Source: Rhyacophila brunnea (taxonomy: Eukaryota; Arthropoda; Insecta; Trichoptera; Rhyacophilidae). From it: DNA of 64,000 bases. Below, piece by piece: positions 25,848-37,657 of this stretch (its first letter is position 1; each line of letters opens with the position of its first letter). The stretch covers positions 123,001 to 187,000 of the forward strand of contig JAGYXB010001605.1 in NCBI GenBank assembly GCA_022495005.1. The letters are read 5' to 3'. The notes below the pieces were generated by a model that saw only the letters and a list, made by a program, of their open reading frames with translations, searched no databases and had not been told where the DNA came from. Position numbers and translations under genes: made by a program.

Positions 25848-28800
25848 ATGTTTAAAAAGGTCAGAAAACATAATATTTATTTACGTGTTACAAAAGTTTT
25901 TTGCTTTAACGATCAATTTTATAAAAAGAAATCGATGTTTTTGTTCTATATTCAATATTTAATACTTTGTAGATGACGTATACTTAAAAATATTATTAAA
26001 TGAATTTCTACGTAGAAGATTCTATCTTTATTGTTTATTTATATTTCCCTTTTGTATAAAAAAATATTTAAACAAATTAATAAAACAAATAAAAATAAGA
26101 CTTTCAATAAAAATAATTCATTGATATGAAAAGATCTTTTGGTTGTTTTTTGTATACATATTATCATGAAACAAAATAGTTAAAATAAAGTGTAGGTATA
26201 CTATTTTAATTACAAATTAATCTTGCACAGTAATATTATAAATAAATAAACAGTATTCATAATATTATCGTTTTCATAAAAACCAATCATACATATAAAA
26301 ATATCTCATATTTATAAGATTTTTATGATACTACATATCTATATATAATTCGCAATTGTTTGGGCATAGCCTGATAACTGCTTTTATAGTCATTTTATAT
26401 TGTTAAAAGTAAACATTATCAACACTATAGTATTATCTTCCATTTGGTAATATCCGTATATCTATATTTCAGTTGACGTACTCTGAATGCTATGGTAATA
26501 ATATGTGAACAAAAACAGCCATTAGTCTGGTCAAACATGATCAAAAACCCTATCATAGTTTGATAACTGATAAGTGGCATTATTTTCCTAATTAGTGGAA
26601 TAGTTGGCAATCCAATTATTGTCATATTCTTCTACGTTATTTATTATGAAATGTTTTCTCAATTTTACACAAAAAAATGAACCGAGAACTGCAATTCGAA
26701 GCTTAAAGTTGATCTCTTGCAAATTCAATATTTTGCACTTAACAGATTATTCTCAAACAATCCGAAATTTATAGTTTATAGACGGCGAATAGTCGCAATG
26801 AATCATGGCATTTGTAGCATAGTGGTAATGCACAGGGCGTAAAACCCAAGAGACGTAGATTCGATTCCTACCGGGTGTCTTACTTTTTTCGAAAAAGATT
26901 TTTTCTATTGTCTATATTTTCGAAAATTATGTAAGTATCTTCAATAATTAGAATGGTGCATTCTTAAATCTTGTGAATTATTCGGTAAATGAAAGAAATA
27001 GTTAAATAAAATATACATATATATATATGAGTTACGTATTAATAAATATTATTGTCCATCCTTCAACTTTTTATTTAAAAAAAGGAAAAAATACAAAATA
27101 ACTGAAGTACGATTAATTAATTCAGTTTCTCTTCAATTATGACAAAAAATACAACGTTTTTCCACAGTGTGGAGAAAAGTGATTCAATAATTAGTATTGA
27201 ATCCGGTGCGAATTTGTTTTTATAGAATGTTTATGTTGATGTAATTTTCCATTGTAATCAGATACTGACTTTACTTTTAAACTACTTATATATATATTAT
27301 GTTGTTTCATATAGTATGATTTTAAACATAGTTAATTTTGTTTATTTTCAAAATATTATATATTTGTATCGCATTTACTACACCACTGCGGAAACTTAAT
27401 CACTAATGTAATAATAATTACATAGAATAAATGCAAGTTTTAGACCCAGGTTTCGCATTTCGGCGTCATTAGTGTCTGTATATGCTATTTACCTGTAGTA
27501 AATATATAACTGACTTTGAGGCTTTATGTATACCTACCATATATAAATATATTCGGTTATATATTTACTATAGAGAGTTTGAAGATGCTGAATGGAGAAA
27601 ACCGAGTCGCTTAAATTTTTTACCGTGGAATATTAGAAAACTTGCATCAACCTGAATTTATATACAATTTCCATCAAGTTACCTTGTCGATAGTATAGTT
27701 TTAAAATAATGTAATTATGAATTTAAATATATTCTCATAACCATATTAAATAAAAGAACTAAAATGTATTTTTTTTTTATTTATAAATCGACATATTGTA
27801 TACAAAGCGTAAACTAATCAGTCATTACTCATTACATTTCCCATAGATTTTTATTTAACTGGTATTTATCAACACATTACTATCTAATTTAAATACCTAT
27901 ACTATGTTTTCCCTCTACGACGTCTCTGGAATATTTTGGCAGTATGGCATTACATAACAGAGAAAACCACTCTTGTATGGAACCAGGATGTGATTTAATT
28001 TTATTATCATCAACCTAGCCTAACCTAACGTAACACAGTATTATATTTTGGAAAATATTCAAAAAATTAAAGTTAAGTATTTTACACAGGTTCTCATCAT
28101 TTGCTCAACATTACTAATCAGTAATGCTGCCCCCCAGTTTGATGGGGATTCTTCAAGATTTGGAGCAATCAATGGTGGAGTATCAGGATTAGGAACAAGT
28201 TTCGACAGCTTAACAACAGGCACCGGAAATGCTAATTTTGGAGAAGATTTTGGTAACACTTTGGGAACTGGGTTCCAAAATGGATTTCAAGGCGGGATCC
28301 AAAACGGATTCCAAGGCGGGTTCCAAGGCGGGTTTCAAGGCGGGTTACAAAACGGGTTCCAAAATGGGTTACAAGACGGGTTTCAAAACGGGTTCCAAAA
28401 TGGATTTCAACGAAGACTTGGTGCTGGATTTGGCACTGGGTTCGGTAATGGACTTGCGGGAAGATTGAGAAATGGAGCGCCAGCCGTATCAATGCAGAGT
28501 GTTGTATTTGGGCCACAACAAAGGGGATTTGATACTTCCAGACTTTCTTTTGGTAAGTACAATTACATTACTTAGTTAACCATATTACATCCCAATCTCT
28601 AAGTGAAAGGTTTCACCATTTCCTTTGGTTTCATGCCATATCTCGGTCTTTTTTATGATCCTGATTTGCATATATTGCTTTTATAACGTCGCTGCAGGGG
28701 CTAGGACTCACCGTGGCTAGAACCAGGGCTGACTTTAATGTGATAGGACCGTTTGTGTCTAATCAGGTCTCTCACCAAAAGTGACTTCAGGCATCACAAT

Positions 28801-31800
28801 ACAAATTATGAAACGATGATTAAAGATGTCAAACAATTGTCAAATATTTAAGTAAATGTAAAACATATTAAATACAAGTACCTAGTACGGTAGAATAATT
28901 CTCTGGAAAAATTGAAAATGACGTAGGTATTTCAAATAAAGTTATTTAGGAAAAAAAATTGATAGGATCAGTTCTTTATCAAAAACATATTCAAAATTTT
29001 CTCATTGATGAAATAATGGGAGATGCATTACAAAATAATATTGTTAGTCGAATAAAAGAAGGTAAAATTTTAGTCTCTTACATTTATTCAAGTAATTATT
29101 TTTTAATAAAGAAGCTAGGTGGTCAAATTTTGAATACTTATGACATTTTTTGCATAAATATTTTAAAGACAAAAAATAATTTTGATATATTTTATAACGT
29201 CCAGTAAATAATATAAGTACATACTTATATAAATAATGAAGATTAAAAAATGTAAATTATTCACACTGATACTTTGGAAAATATTTTGTGATTATTGCAT
29301 ACATATATCAAATTTAATAATTCAATTCCTATGAGGTATTTTGTATAATAAATACGAACATGATATTATAGAAAATTTGATTTTTCCAATTTATAAAATA
29401 TAAAATTGTTATATGACCATGTTAATCGAAAGACCCATTTATAATTTATTTTTAGCTCAACCGTCATTCATCTCTAGTGGATTTGGATCCCCATCCAATC
29501 ATCATGAAGACCACGTAAGAATATACATATTATATACTTATATTATAAACTAGCTGACCCGGCGAACTTCGTACCGCCTCAGAATCAATAATCTTGTGTT
29601 AACTTATTAGCTGAATTAAAATACTCAAAATGAATTAAGTTCAATAAATGTGCAAAAATCAAATCAAAATGAAATAGATTACATAGTTTTGGTTGGTTCA
29701 GATTTCAAAGCATGATAACTACCAAGTCAATATTCAGTGGTAAATTGTGCGGTGGCAAGCCAGGCAGATCCAATAAGTTTAAAAATTCAGTTGGATAGTT
29801 GGTTGCTTCTTCTTCGTTTAATATACAGTCGATAGATTTGAAGGAATGCATTGGACCAACGATTTGATTTTGAATTGTGGAGTTTAAGTGATCCACATGT
29901 TTGTTCTTTGCCGCAAAAATTGCTCGTTCACTCAACCAATTGTGATTTTTGTGGTTAGCAATGACGTTCGGGAACACTTTGTTGATGAGGTCATCCTTCG
30001 CTAAGACGAAATTTCAAAAATTCGGCGGAAACGAAATCAATCCGTTCGATTCGTCGACAGGAACACGGCAGTTACCGATAGTCAGCAATTGCTTAGAAAA
30101 ATCGTCGGCAGATGGATCGCTTAGCAATGCAACTCGCATGTTCGTCGTCAGCCGAAGTTTCTTCACATAGCGCCACAGAGTCTATGATTTGAGGCAAGCG
30201 TTCATTTCATCGGCAGCGGTCGATCTTGGAATGACTGGTAGTGTTTGGCAGAAATTGCCAGATAGTAGAATCATTGCGCCACCAAAACATCTTGAGTAAT
30301 TGCGCAGATCTTTCATAGTTTGATTGAGTGCTGCCAATGCGCATTTGTGCGCCATTGTGTATTCATCCCAGGTGATGATTTTACTTGCTACCAAAACTTA
30401 ACGGCAATTTCTACGCTGAATGAGCCATTCGGCATCCTTCTAACAACGTGGCCGCTATCCGAGAAGAAGCAACTGCTACAGAAATTTCTGATCTCGTACG
30501 AACAGTGGCCAAAATCAATGTCATGAGAAATGTCTTCCCAGTTCCACCAGGCGCACCGAGGAAAAATAAACCACCATTTCCATCATCAATTGCCTTCATT
30601 ACCGCATCGTACACTTCCTTCTGTTTGGGGTTCAACATTGGTACATTCGATCGAACCGATAGGTTCAATGCATCTTGATCATATTCACGTTCACGTTCCA
30701 ATTCTCGATTAAAAGCGTCATTCATTCCACGATCAGGCGTTGGCATTCCTAACTTGACTAACAAACTGCCGCACATGAGATAACACATGTCTTCGATCAA
30801 AAGCAAAGCCTGGTTATGTATTTCCTCATTCACTTTGGGATCGGGATTCTCTGAACTGACACGAATTCGATGTAAAATGTCTTCTGACATGTCATCCTTG
30901 TACTTGTTCCACAGCTCAGGTGGATTTGATGGGAAGCATGTCGAAATAATGATAGCAAATAATGTGCGTATCTGACTTGGAGATGCAGAAACAAATGATT
31001 TAGTGATTGTCATGTCCCAATGAGTATCGTTTTCAAGCAAATTGAGCTTTTGACATGCAGCACGAAATGTTGGGCACACTACACCATTGACAGTTCGAAG
31101 TGATTCAAATGATGTCGGCCCACGAACATTTACCAGCAACAGCCGCAAGTAGAATCATTCGCCATTCTTCGGATGAACTATGTAAATGCGACCAAGAGCA
31201 TCAGTAGAATGCACATCCGGATGATCAGGAACCGCATCGCCTTGCTTCCGACGTTGAAATTTCTTCGATGAAGCGTTCCAAGTGTAATAACGTGGCATCT
31301 TAGAGTAGAACAACGTTCTTGCAAACGGATCGCTTTGGCAAATCGAAAAGAAACTGGTCAATGTTGGCGCTGGAGATATTTCAGCACGTTGAGCAACATT
31401 CGATGCGTTGAAATAAACTTGTTGACCATTCTCCAGATGCACCGCCAAATGTACAGCAGTGGGATGACGTTCATGAATGGGGAATGAGAGAATACGCCAA
31501 ATTGCTTCATTGCAGCTCACATATCGACCAACTTGATAGTGCGTGATTTCATCGTTGGTATTGGGAGTTTAAACGCCAAAAACTACAATATCTCTGCCTT
31601 TGGTGACATATTTGCAGATGTATTTGATGGACTTCACTGAATTGCAAAACTCCACGTTGCATTGCGCCTTGAATGTTTTGGAAAAAAGTGGCGAATACGG
31701 AAAAATCCAAGTCTTGTCGACCACGATATCGTTTCACTTCATTTTCGTTGTGATAGTTCTACCGTTATCATTGGGTGATCGACGCCGATACAGTGGATAA

Positions 31801-34800
31801 CCATCATTGGCAATGATAGTCTCCGCCGTTAAACTTCATGGATAGCGCTTGGAATACTTGCCGTCGACCATGCACGGTGATTGGGGGTTGATGGCGCCAC
31901 ACTGTCCATGAATCATGTAAGTAATTACAACATCATGCAAGTCTGGATCGGTTTCGGGATCAGGAATCTCGGCACATATGATGTCATCTTTTTGGTCTGG
32001 TCGAATTCTTTCGACTCACCAAATAAGAATGTGTGCATGCGGCAAGCTTCGTTTTTGTCATTCAATCGAATACATCCAGCATCGAGTATCCCCAAAGACG
32101 CGATGATTAACAATGTAGTTCATCAGCGACAGGATTTTTTGTTTAAACACACGTGCGGTGATGTCGTGCCGATCACTTGATGTTTGTCCGGGGAGTAGCA
32201 GTTGAACAATTTCTATTCATTTCGGATTTCATGTAAAGGTGATGAATAGATCTGGACGACCGTAATGACGAACATATGTCATTGCATCTTGCGCATATTC
32301 ATGCATATGACGTGGGGTGCCAATGTACATCGCCGATAGAATAGTCAATCAACCAACATTATGCATCTCCTACGGTGCTGATTGCATCGCGTAAATGAAT
32401 ATACTCCTCCGATCGCAGTTTGGCTTGGTTCAACCGAATGAAAGTGAGGCGCTCCGTCTCGATTTTAAGCAATCGACGAAATCGCAGCAAATAGTTGTCA
32501 GCATTTTGACGAATCATCAAATGATAAACACTGGAAAATTAATCACATAATTCAAAATTACATAATGAAGCAGTTATCGATGCACACACAATCACAAATT
32601 TGATAACCTCACAAAGTGAACATCTTCAAAGGCAACATACCGTTTGAAAATCACGATCGAAATAGCTATTTGCGCACCTAGCTGATAATCGGCTCGATTA
32701 TTCACGTAGATCGATTGTCGAATGAAGTTCGAATGATGGTTTTTGAAATTGGTAGGTAAATAATGAGCAATACCAGCAATGAGATCATGTAATTTTATCC
32801 TTGGCTTTATTTTTGGACGCTGTCGAAGAAGTAAAAAAGATTCAGGCAGGACAACTTCCTCCAAAATTCGCCGGAGTATACAACAAAGTCTTTCGGGATT
32901 ATCTGAGGCTGAACTGAATCAACTGTCAAAGGATAGATAATGCACACAACGCCTTTCATTTGTTTGTTTGTTTCTTGTTTATTCTTTCTGTCATGTATCG
33001 TTGTATATGGATTTAAATTTTTTGTGATTTTCTTTTATTTTCGATTGCGCGTTCATTGTTCAAAATGTCAAAATGTATGAGAAAATTAATTTTCTTCATA
33101 ATTTTTTTTCCCGTGAATTTTTCCGATGTTTTAAAAGTTATTATGCTATTCGGGGCTAAGTCAAATCCAACAATGCAAAGATCGTAAAAATCGGTCCAGC
33201 CGTTCTCGAGTTATAAATGGTGTAACTAACCCGACTTTCTTTTATATATATATATAGATATTTGGATAATACTAACTGATTATTACCTAATATTACTTAT
33301 ATAAGTAATTTAAGCTTCCAAATATACAAAAGATTGTGTATTTTCGATAAGATGAATTTATTATCAATAGTTTATCTAAAATCTTGTGTTTATTCTACAT
33401 TAAGTAAAAAAATATAAATTTTATATTAAATTTCAGTAGCTATTCATGTCACAATAATATTACAATAATAATACTATCTCTAATTTAAAGGATTAATAAA
33501 AATGACAGCGTTCTCAAATAATATTCTAGTATGACACTTTGTTTATTCTGATTTATTTTGGCATGGAAAAGAACAAAACAATATTTTAGGATAATGCTAT
33601 CAGAATATTTAATTTTCCTATATCATTCTTGATAATTATAATCAATCATTACCATGGTAACGTTTTAATTATGCTTATGTCGAAATCGTCAAAATAAGAC
33701 CTGTTTAACTCATTGATTGTCAGTTTAAAATGATCTATCGGATGAAACCGATCCAGGTTATTATAAAAACTATGTAGAATAAAATACTATATAGTGTATT
33801 TTATTATAATTGATAAAACTTTTGTTTATAACATAATTTAACACATTTATGATAAAATCTCTGTCATACTGTGTATATTATTTAATTTATAGCATGGTCT
33901 AAATGCCATGTTATAAACGTTCTAACTAATAAACCTGCAATATCTATGATATTAAGTATGTTAATACAAATAAATAATGTGAAAATTTTCCATTTTTTTT
34001 TTGAGAAACTGACCTGTAATTTGTATCTATATCATATTCTATCAGCGTTAATATCACAATGGTGTCTATAAAATAAATTAACAATGTGTATGAAAATGTT
34101 TAATACCTATTTAGATATTTTTTTATTTGATTATCAATTTGAATCAAACATTTACAGCTGTTGATAGTTAATACATTAAAACTAATTAAACTATTACAAT
34201 ATAATATGTAAAAGTTAACGTTGTTGTGTTTAAAACTTACTGAAGGGTCGAGTATGCAAGTATTGCCAAGTAAAAATGTCGGAATGTAAACCTTCAATGA
34301 TATTGAATGTGACCTTACGCTGCAATGTTTATGTTCGGCAGCATCACGCACACCCCAAGTACGAGTTCAAGTACGCGGTCAATGACCACCACACCGGAGA
34401 CCAGAAAAGTCACCAAGAGGCGAGAGATGGAGACACCGTGAGAGGAATGTACGCGCTTGTGGAGCCAGATGGCACTGTACGACGCGTTGAGTACACTGCT
34501 GATGATCGAAATGGGTAATAAAATAATATTAAATCATAAATAAATATTTAAATTACTAATAAAATATATACACTGGAAAATATGAAAATTTAAATTAAAA
34601 AAAAATCATAATTATATGAAGTTTCCCGGTATATATAGATGTATGTTTTTTTAGTAAAATATTGTGATAATAAAACCTTAATTTAGATATTTTGTGTATG
34701 TATATTATGTTTGATAATTATATTAAAAAAATACAATATTGATGTATCACATTAAAGTTATTCGTGTATTTAAGACGGAGTGTATTACTATTATGGACAT

Positions 34801-35597
34801 CTATTGACGAAATTACGAACCATACTATAACATCGAAAATTTTCCTTCAAAGATGGTGTATGTGTTCAATGATATCTAAAACCATTAAAATAAGACCTGC
34901 ATTATAATATTATGACGTTAAGGGGGATCCAATATGACAACAGAGAACCTAGCTGAAAAATACGAAGCTTGCAATTTGAGGTTTTTTTTGTTGATAATTT
35001 ACAATTTAAATTTTTTTATAATTGTAAGTTTATCGTTATAGTTAAAAATCTTTTTAATGTTTTAATATACATATTTATTTAATTAATACAGTTGAAATTG
35101 TAAATTATCAAAAAAAAATCTCAAATTGCAAGCATCGTATTTTTCCGCTTGGTTCTCTGTTGGCATAAGGATCCCCCTAAAATTAATAATTTATCACATT
35201 CTAGTTTTGTTTCTATATTATAGACGCGATTGACACCGTTATTTAGTTAATTTTATGTATTTTACGAAATATTTTGGGTTTGAAATAAATAATTATTTTA
35301 GAAAATTTATAGTTTGTTTGTAGTTTACGAAACATCATATTATTTTTTTATGTTCATGTTTAGCCGTAAACTATAATAATATTATTATATATGTAATTTT
35401 TTTCAATTTTCAATAAAGAGTTCTAGTCTAGAGGTAAATAAATTATTAGCAGGTGCTTATTATTGTGTAGGCGCACCTATTTACCTTATATTATATGAAT
35501 AATATTTAATTTCAGATTCAATGCGGTTGTGACGAGGACTGGAAACGCAAATCATCCCCAAAGCCAAGCTAATCGCCATCATACATACCATCACTAA
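25848..35597 (+). CDS. Cuticle gene A: RR-2 cuticular protein with Gly-Phe-Gln-Asn repeats (5 exons)
   Basis: Secreted structural protein expected to bind chitin in the cuticle. My splice model joins exons 25848-25859, 28090-28552, 29456-29514, 34342-34514 and 35516-35597, giving 262 residues; all junctions are GT/AG and intron phases are 0, 1, 0, 2. Exon 1 codes only MFKK. Exon 2 completes a signal peptide ([13 protein letters not shown], likely cut near AAP/QFD) and then codes a Gly/Gln/Phe-rich region with twelve tetrapeptide repeats at residues 65-112. The RR-2 domain spans about residues 185-241 and shows [33 protein letters not shown] and GFNAVV. The tail is His/Asn-rich and ends YHH. 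The four-codon first exon and the phase-2 split of the final Gly codon match genes B and C. The extra 59-nt exon 3 and the Gly-rich repeat are peculiar to this gene. Introns 3 and 4 carry mobile elements. The exon 4 acceptor (ttcggcag) has a weak pyrimidine tract and is the least certain junction. Confidence 0.9.
26795..26985 (+). mobile_element. Family A tRNA-like SINE/TIR element in intron 1 of gene A
   Basis: Box A TAGCATAGTGGTAATGC and box B GATTCGATTCC, then CGGGTGTCTTACTTTTTTC. The 3' end (26932-26985) carries TTCAATAATTAGAATGG...TTCTTAAATCTTGTGAATTA, the inverse of the left end seen at 9255-9300. Confidence 0.75.
28090..28552 (+). CDS. Gene A exon 2: signal-peptide remainder and Gly/Gln/Phe-rich region
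   Basis: Starts after acceptor tttacacag and ends at donor g|gtaagt, 154 codons plus one base. It begins VLIICSTLL, the hydrophobic core of a signal peptide whose first four residues lie 2.2 kb upstream. After the cut site come an acidic QFDGDSS stretch, a Gly/Thr/Asn-rich linker, the tetrapeptide array, and a [17 protein letters not shown] type segment. The open reading extends upstream of the acceptor but has no ATG in a good context there, which supports the split start. Confidence 0.9.
28270..28413 (+). repeat. Twelve tandem 12-bp units coding Gly-(Phe/Leu/Ile)-Gln-(Asn/Gly/Asp)
   Basis: Twelve in-frame 12-nt units of the form GGN-TTY-CAA-AAY/GGC run without a gap. The second position is Phe, Leu or Ile. 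The fourth is Asn, Gly or Asp, with Arg in the last unit. The short period keeps two other frames open over the same stretch; those are shadows. Minisatellite coding DNA like this is prone to length change. Confidence 0.95.
29705..29977 (-). pseudogene. Helitron helicase C-terminal fragment
   Basis: Codes [47 protein letters not shown] and ends VVIML at a TGA. The frame continues NLN after the stop, which is where relatives have Arg-Asn-Leu-Asn, so a CGA to TGA change fits. Little coding sequence remains between this and the 3' terminus at 29550. Confidence 0.85.
30182..30394 (-). pseudogene. Helitron helicase motif II/III fragment
   Basis: Codes [13 protein letters not shown] (Walker B Asp-Glu), then [21 protein letters not shown], which is motif III with substitutions at normally conserved positions (the family usually has GDFRQ). 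It is out of frame with the Walker A segment, and roughly 25 residues that normally separate the two are missing. It ends EMNACLKS at a stop. Confidence 0.85.
30411..31520 (-). pseudogene. Helitron Rep/helicase pseudogene, central part
   Basis: Two blocks in one frame are separated by a single stop codon: 31520-31155 ends [14 protein letters not shown], and the reading then continues [12 protein letters not shown]. The first block is the linker between the Rep and helicase domains ([20 protein letters not shown]). The second carries [36 protein letters not shown] and Walker [11 protein letters not shown], and ends AHSA-stop. In intact relatives this is one protein with N-terminal HUH nuclease and C-terminal superfamily 1 helicase. 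The stop codons and the break after AHSA mean this copy cannot make it. Confidence 0.88.
31870..32530 (-). pseudogene. Helitron Rep (HUH nuclease) pseudogene
   Basis: Reading the minus strand gives [59 protein letters not shown], then [10 protein letters not shown]. The two histidines of PHAHI are the metal-binding HUH pair. At least three in-frame stops (after FITFT, after WMYSIE, after HILIW) and a frame change near 32360 show decay. Confidence 0.85.
32592..32864 (-). other. Unrecognised open segment inside the Helitron
   Basis: A 90-codon minus-strand reading starts [10 protein letters not shown] and ends FVRLSNL. It lies between the Helitron 5' end and the Rep relic. I do not recognise it as part of the usual Rep N-terminus. 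A GT at AG|GTTATC near 32616 and an acceptor TTTTCCAG near 32531 would splice it in frame onto the Rep reading. Possible explanations are a diverged Helitron N-terminus, a captured host gene piece, or chance. Confidence 0.3.
34342..34514 (+). CDS. Gene A exon 4: RR-2 chitin-binding domain
   Basis: Codes 57 residues plus two bases of a Gly codon. It starts [13 protein letters not shown] and ends YTADDRN-G, joining GFNAVV in exon 5. The aromatic positions of the extended R&R consensus (Y-F-Y in YEFKY, then Y in MYALV and in VEYTAD) are all present. The exon is GC-richer than its surroundings, as usual for a coding island in AT-rich DNA. Confidence 0.92.
34918..35182. mobile_element. TTAA-type MITE in intron 4 of gene A
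   Basis: About 263 bp with inverted ends GGGGGATCC...GGATCCCCC next to TTAA (left) and a decayed TAAA (right). Inner inverted segments TACGAAGCTTGCAATTTGAG and CTCAAATTGCAAGC extend the terminal repeats. It is related to the larger element at 37658-38315, which shares the leader TATGACRTTAAGGGG. TTAA target preference suggests a piggyBac-type family; no transposase is present. Confidence 0.7.
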
Positions 35598-35686
35598 AAA
35601 GAACAGCTACCGTGATTATTTATATACTGCAAAAGATACACACTAAAAACGATGACATAATTATATATTAGAACCTTTATTTTACC

Positions 35687-35692
35687 AATAAA
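35687..35692 (+). terminator. Polyadenylation signal of gene A
   Basis: AATAAA lies 90 bases after the gene A stop codon. It is the first canonical signal on this strand after the stop. Confidence 0.6.
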
Positions 35693-37578
35693 TTATCAAA
35701 CAATATTCTAATATCAGCCACATATATATAAATTTTATACCTGCATTTTTAATTAATAATTTTCATTTTGCTGGTACTACAGTATCAATTAACTTCTTTT
35801 ATTGTTACCTTATTTGGTTAAGTATTATATAAATCTTAAATTTGTGTGTATATTTTGCATTAAAGATACTAATATAATATAATTGTATTTTTGGCCAAGT
35901 AAAGGAAAATTTAAGATGTATAATACACACTATGTAAATATTTTGTTTATGACGTTTTGCTATGTATATATTTTATATATTGGTGTGGAAACAAAGTTTT
36001 AGTTAATTAACAAGAATTTTGTATCTAAACTAATAAAACGGATTTTTCCCATGCCAGTTTAATTATATTAACTGTACGTATTTTATTATTACATGTGTAA
36101 TAAGTAGAAAACTTTAAAATCATAGTTTCTAAATAATAATATGTACAATTTTTTTAGATTATTTATCTCAGTATATTTTATAGGATCAGTATTGTAACAA
36201 TCAATTATGTTATATTAATTAATATAATCTTCTTACGTTGTATATTATAACGTCAAATTCAGTAGACACCTTAGTAATAAAAACACCTCCTAGTAATGCA
36301 TCCTGTGGCAGTTTTGAATTACCAACATGTCGTAAAAATAATAATTTTATCAAAATCGAACAATACATCGAGTGCTTAAAATCAGACAACGTTATCTACA
36401 AAAAAGTGTTTTTTTTTTTTTGAGATATTGTTATTTTACATTTCAGGCTACATGATAGTCAAACAACGTTATATCAATCTTTTCTAATTTCTTATTAAAT
36501 AGTCAGTAAAGTTTAACGCTAACTTCATAAGTTACCCTTGTTTTCATATTTTTTTAAAACTATCCCTATAAATTTTAACATCATCATAAGCAAGATAAAT
36601 GTACAATACACAGTAAATTATAAAATATTAACATTAGGTTTTAAATAAACATTTCCCTTGTTGAGTTACAAGAATCTAAAATAACGATTTTTGGCTCTCC
36701 TGTAAAGTTGCACTTTTGTAGATAGTGTTGTTTGACACTAAGCCCTCGACATTATCATTTACTTATGTGACAAGTGTATTAGACATTGAGAGAAAAATCT
36801 TTGTTCAGTACTCATAATACTGTATTTAGCTATAATTAATATTAAGGTTCAAAGTACAAATAAATGCAAATTAAAAATATATATTGTTTTATTTAATATG
36901 TGTTTTGCACTCATGTATATTATATTAACTATTCATGTATAACATATATTTTTAATATTGATAAAAAAATCATAATATTCTATATACCTACAACAATATA
37001 GTAGCTAGAAGATTTGAAAAAAAAGAATCAGTGATATTCTATGTAAACGTATAATAATTGGTGCTTTCCTTCATACATAATTTTATTGACTATTATATGA
37101 AAATATAGTCCATTTGCAAAGTATTTTGTTTAAAATAATTTATATTGTTGACGTCATATTTTTGTGGCTTTGGTTGAACAACGTAGAGCAGTAAGAATAA
37201 TAACATATTTTTCATAAGTCGCTATTAATTTATTCACAATATTATTAATTTAATAGTAGTCTGTTAAGTTGTTAATATTTACTGTAGAGTATTGATTCGT
37301 TTCAATATGAGAATTCTTTTCGTATACTCTCGAGACTGGTACTAATACTTTTAAGCACATCAAAAAATATCAACCAGCCATCTCCTTAATAATGGTTCTA
37401 GATATATCTAGTGATATAATATGAAGCATGAAATTTAACACATCACAATGATAATTTACATTTTAAAGAGTTTTATATAATATATATCTAAAATCATTAA
37501 TAAGATAATATATACCTATAGTTTTAGGAAATTTAAAGATTATCTTAGGTGAAATAAAAACCCTAGAGAAAGAAAGTG

Positions 37579-37626
37579 TATAAACACAAATTTATTCAAT
37601 CAACGTTGAATAAATTTGTGTTTATA
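37579..37626. repeat. Perfect 21-bp hairpin
   Basis: Arms TATAAACACAAATTTATTCAA and its exact inverse, separated by TCAACG, 32 bases before the TTAA element. Function unknown. Confidence 0.85.
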
Positions 37627-37657
37627 TTTTTATATTATTTTATCGTTATTTATGACA

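Larger units (their letters stand above)
29550..33258 (-). mobile_element. Degenerate Helitron in intron 3 of gene A
   Basis: Read on the minus strand, the element starts TCTATATATATATAAAAG at 33258 and ends GGGTCAGCTAG at 29550. It is inserted between A and T with no target duplication, as rolling-circle elements do. A short hairpin (GGCG...CGCC) precedes the CTAG end. The coding relics occur in the usual order. The Rep region is at about 32530-31870, with [22 protein letters not shown] and the HUH motif [10 protein letters not shown] near 32048-32018. A linker region follows at 31520-31157. The PIF1-like helicase has Walker [11 protein letters not shown] (30411-31148), Walker B IITWDE (30182-30394) and a C-terminal ERAIFAAKN block (29705-29977). 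It is dead: stops interrupt Rep and the linker, part of the helicase between motifs Ia and II is deleted, and several frames shift. Confidence 0.9.

Noticed and set aside
26810..26880. A genuine tRNA gene in intron 1 of gene A
   Set aside because: Box A and B are present, but it carries the shared SINE tail and recurs as a repeat; the acceptor stem is poor.
28229..28516. Lys/Ser-rich and Thr/Arg-rich proteins opposite or alongside gene A exon 2
   Set aside because: Both are frame shadows of the 12-bp coding repeat, which keeps several frames free of stops.
30411..31148. A functional host PIF1 helicase gene
   Set aside because: It lies between Helitron ends, lacks later motifs in frame and is interrupted by stops.
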